Assembly: GCF_042653925.1 (NCBI RefSeq)
Contig: NZ_JBHSFQ010000003.1
Location: forward strand, 124,001 to 188,000
Length of the DNA stretch: 64,000 nucleotides
Reading direction: 5' to 3'
Source: Nocardiopsis_B mangrovi
GTDB taxonomy: Bacteria; Actinomycetota; Actinomycetes; Streptosporangiales; Streptosporangiaceae
Below the pieces are notes generated by a model. The model was not told where the DNA came from. It saw only the letters and a program-made list of their open reading frames with translations, and searched no databases. Both the position numbers and the translations under genes were made by a program. Below, piece by piece: positions 59,507 through 64,000 of this stretch (position 1 is its first letter; each line of letters opens with the position of its first letter).

Positions 59507-61036
59507 TCATGACGTCCCTCCCCCGCCGAGCACGGCCTCGACATAGGCGCCGCCTTCGAGCAGGTCGTGGGCCGCGGTGAACGCGACCTCGGCCAGCGGG
59601 CCCGCTGCGAGGGCCACGAACAGCCCGACCCCGACCATGACCCCGGTCATGGCCGTCATCATCCGCAGGCCCCCGCGGTTGGCGCCGCGTTGCAGCTGCT
59701 CCCGGGCCTCGACCATGTCCGGCATCGGGGTGCCCCAGAACCCGCGGACCCAGATGCGGAAGATGGCCATCATGGTGAGCAGGCTGGTGGCGACGCCCGC
59801 GGCGATACCGGCCCACACCAGGCCGCCGCCGGCCTCCACGCCGGCCTCGAACAGCGCGACCTTGGCGATGAAGCCGGACATCGGCGGCAGCCCCGCCAGG
59901 CTCATCGCGGGCAGGAAGAAGAACAGCGCCAGAGCGGGCGACACCGTGGTCAGGCCGCGCACGGCGCGCAGCGAGGTGTGCCCGACGTACTGCCGGATCA
60001 GGCCGTTGACCAGGAACAGCGTGGCCTGGACGACGATGTGGTGCACCAGGTAGATCACCACCCCGGCGATGCCCGCGACCGAGTTCAGCCCGAGCCCGAA
60101 GATCATGAACCCGATGTGGCTGACCAGGGCGAAGGACATCACCCGGTTGATGTCGTCCTGGACCAGTGCGCCGAGGATGCCGACGATCATGGTCGCGATG
60201 GCGATCCACAGCAGGACCGAGGAGATGTCGTCGCCGCCGAACAGCAGCGTCTGCGTGCGGATGATCGCGTAGACCGCGACCTTGGTCAGCAGCGCCGCGA
60301 AGATCGCCGAGATCCGGGTGATGGCCACCGGGTAGCTGTCGGGCAGCCAGAAGTGCATCGGCACGATGGCGGCCTTGATCCCGAAGACCACCAGGAACAT
60401 CAGCGCCAGGACCATGCGCAGTGCCGGGGGCGCGGCGTCGAGCTTGCCGGCGATGTCGGCGAGGTTGACCGTGCCGGTCAGGGCGTAGACCAGGGCGATC
60501 CCGGTGAGGAAGAGGATCGACGAGGTCAGGCTGACGACCGTGTAGATCATGCTGGCCCGCACCCGCTCGCGCGTGGGCGCCTGCGTGATCAGCGCGTAGC
60601 TGGCGGTCAGCATGATCTCGAAGCCGACGAAGAGGTTGAAGAGGTCGCCGGCGAGGAAGCTCAGGCACACGCCCGCGGTGAGCACCAGGTAGATGGGGTG
60701 GAAGACCTGGGGCATCGCGCGGCTGAGCCCGCCGATGTCCTGCCCGATGGCGTAGAGCAGCACGACGAGCAGCACCACCGAGGACACCAGCAGCAGCAGC
60801 GCCGCAAGGGGGTCGGCCACGATGGTGATGCCGAGTGGCGCCTCCCAGCCGCCGGCCTGGCTGGTGACCACGGAGCCGTCGGAGGTGCGGCGCAGCAGCA
60901 GCGCGGCGTCGGCCACCACGGCCGCCAGCGTCAGGACGCTGGTCACCTGCTGGGCGCGGGGGCTGCGGCGCATCAGCAGGGTCGCCGCCGCCCCCAGGAG
61001 CGGGATGAGGAAGGGCCCCGCGAGGAGTGCGTTCAC
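59507..61036 (-). CDS. mrpD: Mrp Na+/H+ antiporter subunit D
   Basis: This 509-residue protein belongs to the NuoN/NuoM-like antiporter family, with about 14 helices. It shows ALITQAPTRERVRASMIYTVVSLTSSI, IKAAIVPMHFWLPDSYPVAITRISAIFAALLTKVAVYAI (conserved Lys and His in the proton channel) and RVMSFALVSHIGFMIFGLG. It forms one half of the ion-translocating unit with MrpA. It overlaps mrpC by 4 bp. Confidence 0.94.
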   Translation of the reverse strand: MNALLAGPFLIPLLGAAATLLMRRSPRAQQVTSVLTLAAVVADAALLLRRTSDGSVVTSQAGGWEAPLGITIVADPLAALLLLVSSVVLLVVLLYAIGQDIGGLSRAMPQVFHPIYLVLTAGVCLSFLAGDLFNLFVGFEIMLTASYALITQAPTRERVRASMIYTVVSLTSSILFLTGIALVYALTGTVNLADIAGKLDAAPPALRMVLALMFLVVFGIKAAIVPMHFWLPDSYPVAITRISAIFAALLTKVAVYAIIRTQTLLFGGDDISSVLLWIAIATMIVGILGALVQDDINRVMSFALVSHIGFMIFGLGLNSVAGIAGVVIYLVHHIVVQATLFLVNGLIRQYVGHTSLRAVRGLTTVSPALALFFFLPAMSLAGLPPMSGFIAKVALFEAGVEAGGGLVWAGIAAGVATSLLTMMAIFRIWVRGFWGTPMPDMVEAREQLQRGANRGGLRMMTAMTGVMVGVGLFVALAAGPLAEVAFTAAHDLLEGGAYVEAVLGGGGTS

Positions 61037-61407
61037 GAGGAGTCCTCCGGCTCGGTCAGGCGGCTGATGCGCGCGTCCTCCAGGTCGGCGGGGACTTCAT
61101 CGTTGTCATCGCCCAGCCAGACGCGGTAGGCGAGGGCGAGCAGGAACGTCGTCACACCGAAGGTGATGACGATGGCGGTGAGCGCCATGGCCTGCGGCAG
61201 AGGGTCGGACATCTGTCCTTCCTGGCCGGTCAGCAGCGGCGGCAGGGTGATGGCGGTGTCGGTCAGCATGAGCGACAGGTTCGCCGCGTGCCCCAGGATG
61301 AGGATGCCGAAGACCACGCGCATCAGCGACCGCTGCAACAGCAGGTAGAAGCCGCTGGAGTAGAGCACCGCGACGGTGACGACGAGGAGGAGGCCGGGCG
61401 GGGTCAT
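61033..61407 (-). CDS. mrpC: Mrp Na+/H+ antiporter subunit C
   Basis: The 124-residue NuoK-like protein has three helices and matches MrpC: LVVTVAVLYSSGFYLLLQRSLMRVVFGILILGHAANLSLMLTDTAI, and QAMALTAIVITFGVTTFLLALAYRVW. The C-terminal acidic tail is typical. It overlaps mrpB and mrpD by 4 bp each, so translation is coupled. Confidence 0.94.
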   Translation of the reverse strand: MTPPGLLLVVTVAVLYSSGFYLLLQRSLMRVVFGILILGHAANLSLMLTDTAITLPPLLTGQEGQMSDPLPQAMALTAIVITFGVTTFLLALAYRVWLGDDNDEVPADLEDARISRLTEPEDSS

Positions 61408-62000
61408 GCGCCGCCCCCTCCGGTGAAGCGCGGGCGCCGGACGCGCTCGCGCGCCTTCTCGGCCCGTGCCTCCTCTTCCTCCGCCTCCATGCGGGCACCC
61501 AGTGAGGCCACCACGGACAGGACCAGACCGACGACGATGAGGAACACCCCCGATTCGAAGACGAGATAGCTGGCGAATTTGACCTCGCCGAAGACCGGAA
61601 GCACGGCGTAGAAGCTGTGGACCTCCAGGATGGGACCGCCGAGCAGCAGCGGGAACACCGCTGTGGCGCAGGCCAGGAACAGCCCCAGGGCGAGCAGGCC
61701 GTTGGGGCGCATGGGCAGCCCCGCGGCCAGCTCGTGGCGCCCCCCGGCGATGTAGCGCAGCACGTAGGCCATGCTCGCCACGAGGCCGCCGGCGAACCCG
61801 CCGCCGGGGCGGTCGTGCCCCGAGACCAGCAGGAAGACCGAGAAGGTCAGGATCGCGGGGATCAGCAGCCGGGCCACGACCTCCAGCAGCACCGAGCGGG
61901 GGCCGAAGGCCGGCCGGACCGCGGTGCTCAGCCAGCGTTCGCGCGGTGCCTCCCAGTCTTCGGGGGGTGCGGCCTCGTCACGGCTGTCCCTGGTGCTCAC
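61404..62000 (-). CDS. mrpB: Mrp Na+/H+ antiporter subunit B
   Basis: The 198-residue protein has the MrpB core: LLEVVARLLIPAILTFSVFLLVSGHDRPGGGFAGGLVASMAYVLRYIAGG and VFGEVKFASYLVFESGVFLIVVGLVLSVVASLGARMEAEEEE. The GTG at 62000 was chosen because a strong GGAGGGGAG precedes it; an ATG six codons upstream is possible. It overlaps the end of mrpA by 23 bp. Confidence 0.92.
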   Translation of the reverse strand: MSTRDSRDEAAPPEDWEAPRERWLSTAVRPAFGPRSVLLEVVARLLIPAILTFSVFLLVSGHDRPGGGFAGGLVASMAYVLRYIAGGRHELAAGLPMRPNGLLALGLFLACATAVFPLLLGGPILEVHSFYAVLPVFGEVKFASYLVFESGVFLIVVGLVLSVVASLGARMEAEEEEARAEKARERVRRPRFTGGGGA

Positions 62001-64000
62001 GGGCGCTCCCCTCCTCATTGACGGTGTCGCGGTCGCCGGGCTCCTCGACGTCCTCCGGCTCCTCCACGACCCGGTCGCGGCGGTTGAGCAGGACCAGGGA
62101 GGCCACCGCGACCGCCGAGGTCGCCAGCACGACGATCTCGCCGAAGGTGTCCATGGCCCGGAAGTCGGCGAGGATGATGTTGACGAGGTTGTGGCCGCCG
62201 GTCTGCTCGGCGAGGTCGGTGAAGCCGGTGGAGATCGTGGGGGCGGTGCGGGCGCCGGTCATGAGCCACAGCGAGACCGCGATGAAGGTGCCCGCGGCCG
62301 AGCACAGCAGCAGGGTCAGGCGCTTGGACCAGCCGTTGGGCCGCACGCTGAACGTCGCCGGCAGCCGCCGCAGCACGAAGACCAGGATGATGGTGGTCAG
62401 GGTCTCGACCAGGACCAGGGTCAGGGCGAGGTCGGGCGCCCCGTGCAGGACGAACAGCCCGGCGATCCCGAACCCCAGCGCGCTGATGAGGATCAGCGCG
62501 GCGAAGCGCCGGTGCTCGCGCACCGTGGCGATCGCGGTCACCACGACGACCGCGGCGATCACCACTTCCAGCGGGCTGTCCCACGCCCGGAGGTCGCCCC
62601 CCTGCGGCACCGGGACGTCTCCGCCGATCAGCGCCGCCACCAGGCGGGTACCGGGCAGTGCCAGCAGCGTGGCCAGGATGATGCCCAGGTAGACCGGGAG
62701 CGAACCGGTCTGCGTGCGCCGGGTGATGCTCAGGGCGGTGCTGTAGACGGCGTGGACGAACAGGTGGTAGCCGAGTTCGGCGTCGGGCCAGCGGGGCATG
62801 GCGTTCTGGAGCCGCGCCATGGCGCGCCGCTTGGCGAACATGGCGGTCCCGGCCGCGACGACCAGCAGCGTCAGCCCCAGCGCGGGGGTGAACCCGTGCC
62901 ACAGGGCCAGGTGGTAGCCGCCGACGTCGCCCACCAGGGCGGCGTAGCTCTGCGCCACGGGGTCGACCACGGCGGGCGCCAGGCCCAGCAGCACGCTGAC
63001 CGAGGCGAGGAGCACCGGTGCGGCGACGAACGCCGCCGAGGGCTTCTTGAACCGGCGCTCGGAGACGGTGGCCTTGTCGGCGAACGCCCCCCACACGAAG
63101 CGCGCGCTGTAGGCGAAGGTCAGGACGGAGCCGATGACCAGGCCGGACAGCACGGCGAGGGCGGCGGCGTCGGGCAGGTCGCCGGCGTGGCCCGGGACGA
63201 ACGCCTCCAGCGCCGCCTCCTTGCCGACGAAGCCGATCAGCGGCGGCAGGCCGGCCATCGAGGCGGCGGCCAGCGTGGCCGCCACCGCCAAGGCCGGCAT
63301 CCGGCGGCCGATACCGGTCAGCCGGCCGATGCTGCGCGTGCCGGTCTGGTGGTCGATCACGCCGACGGTGAGGAACAGGGTCGACTTGAAGAAGCCGTGC
63401 GCGATCAGGACACCGATCATCGCGGTGGCGGCGATCGGGATGCCGGCGCCGCCGAGGACGATGAGGAAGCCGAGCTGGCTCACGGTCCCGTGCGCCAGGA
63501 GCAGCTTCAGGTCGTCCTGGCGCAGCGCCCGCCAGCCGCCGACGACCATGGTGGCCACGCCGAACCCGAGGACCAGCGCGCGCCAGGGGTCGACGTCGGC
63601 GAACCCCGGAGCCAACCGCGCCACGAGGTAGACGCCGCCCTTGACCATGGCCGCCGCGTGCAGGTAGCCGCTCACCGGTGTGGGGGCGACCATGGCGCCG
63701 GGCAGCCAGTAGTGCAGCGGGATCTGGGCGGACTTCGCGAACGCGCCCGCCAGGATGAGGACCAGCGCCAGGGGCAGCCACGGGCTGTCCACGGGCGGGG
63801 CGGCCACCAGCTCGGAGATCCGGTAGGTGCCGCCGATGGAGCCGAGGATCACGAACCCGATGAGCATCAGCAGGCCGAACCCGGCCGTGGTGACGAGGGC
63901 CTGGGTGGCGGCCCGCCGCGCGGTCTCCTTGCGGTCGTCGTGCCCGACCAGCAGGAAGGAGGTGACCGAGGTCAGCTCCCAGAACACGTAGAGGGCGAAG
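61978..64000 (-). CDS. mrpA: Mrp Na+/H+ antiporter subunit A (5' end outside the window)
   Basis: About 674 codons of the 3' part of mrpA are present; the start lies beyond the right edge. The visible part has the second half of the NuoL-like channel (FAKSAQIPLHYWLPGAMVAPTPVSGYLHAAAMVKGGVYLVARL, LLLAHGTVSQLGFLIVLGG, IAHGFFKSTLFLTVGVIDH) and the MrpA-specific C-terminal extension (ISALGFGIAGLFVLHGAPDLALTLVLVETLTTIILVFVLRRLP). It forms the Na+/H+ exchange core with MrpD. An Mrp system supports pH and sodium tolerance. Confidence 0.94.
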   Translation of the reverse strand, partial: FALYVFWELTSVTSFLLVGHDDRKETARRAATQALVTTAGFGLLMLIGFVILGSIGGTYRISELVAAPPVDSPWLPLALVLILAGAFAKSAQIPLHYWLPGAMVAPTPVSGYLHAAAMVKGGVYLVARLAPGFADVDPWRALVLGFGVATMVVGGWRALRQDDLKLLLAHGTVSQLGFLIVLGGAGIPIAATAMIGVLIAHGFFKSTLFLTVGVIDHQTGTRSIGRLTGIGRRMPALAVAATLAAASMAGLPPLIGFVGKEAALEAFVPGHAGDLPDAAALAVLSGLVIGSVLTFAYSARFVWGAFADKATVSERRFKKPSAAFVAAPVLLASVSVLLGLAPAVVDPVAQSYAALVGDVGGYHLALWHGFTPALGLTLLVVAAGTAMFAKRRAMARLQNAMPRWPDAELGYHLFVHAVYSTALSITRRTQTGSLPVYLGIILATLLALPGTRLVAALIGGDVPVPQGGDLRAWDSPLEVVIAAVVVVTAIATVREHRRFAALILISALGFGIAGLFVLHGAPDLALTLVLVETLTTIILVFVLRRLPATFSVRPNGWSKRLTLLLCSAAGTFIAVSLWLMTGARTAPTISTGFTDLAEQTGGHNLVNIILADFRAMDTFGEIVVLATSAVAVASLVLLNRRDRVVEEPEDVEEPGDRDTVNEEGSAREHQGQP

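Overview
The window is very GC-rich, uses GTG and TTG starts freely, packs genes with 1-4 bp start/stop overlaps, and carries DUF3145, DUF5709, DUF5998 and DUF1707 proteins. This points to a filamentous actinomycete. The gene content fits a Nocardiopsaceae-type organism, but that placement is inference without a phylogeny. Most of the window looks like ordinary chromosome. No tRNA, rRNA, CRISPR array, phage or insertion sequence was recognised.

Layout. 0.1-2 kb: flavin reductase/luciferase-like monooxygenase pair with a candidate operator. 2.2-9 kb: a truncated endonuclease/exonuclease/phosphatase remnant, two secreted proteins, and a CoA-transferase/CoA-ester lyase/CitMHS carboxylate group. 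9.3-18 kb: regulators and metabolism, namely a LysR regulator, a STAS protein lacking the phosphorylatable serine, a tandem universal stress protein, NAD-dependent formate dehydrogenase with a LysR regulator, a MerR/imine-reductase-like pair, and a TetR/alpha-beta hydrolase pair. Several regulators have clear palindromes beside them.

17.8-28.8 kb is a complete non-phosphorylating L-fucose catabolic locus in two divergent arms plus a GntR regulator. Import is by an ABC transporter (binding protein and two permeases, no ATPase), followed by cytoplasmic GH29 alpha-fucosidase, mutarotase, aldo/keto reductase (fucose dehydrogenase), fuconolactonase, fuconate dehydratase, 2-keto-3-deoxyfuconate dehydrogenase and an FAH-family hydrolase, expected to yield pyruvate and lactate. 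A shared motif close to ACATNNGATGT lies at both divergent promoters and at the regulator's own 5' side.

29-39.5 kb holds a duplicated-domain protein of unknown function, a methyltransferase, an MFS exporter divergent from a CGNR-type zinc-finger regulator, a PIG-L deacetylase, a PEBP protein, a HAD phosphatase, an ATP-grasp ligase coupled to an inositol-monophosphatase-like enzyme, three tandem DUF1707 membrane proteins and a DUF3145 protein. 39.7-45.2 kb contains the most intriguing candidate system: an ECF-like sigma factor, a coupled beta-rich protein, and 1.2 kb further on a 1015-residue TPR-CHAT putative caspase-like protease.

45.7-58 kb carries a GNAT enzyme, DUF5709, MBL hydrolase/enoyl-CoA hydratase, a peroxiredoxin, a phosphodiesterase, DUF5998, a 108-bp tandem repeat array, a Pat-type acetyltransferase with its GNAT domain at the N terminus, a PfkB kinase and a RecQ helicase fused to a phosphoribosyltransferase. 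58.2-64 kb is an mrpA-G Na+/H+ antiporter operon, with mrpA running off the right edge.
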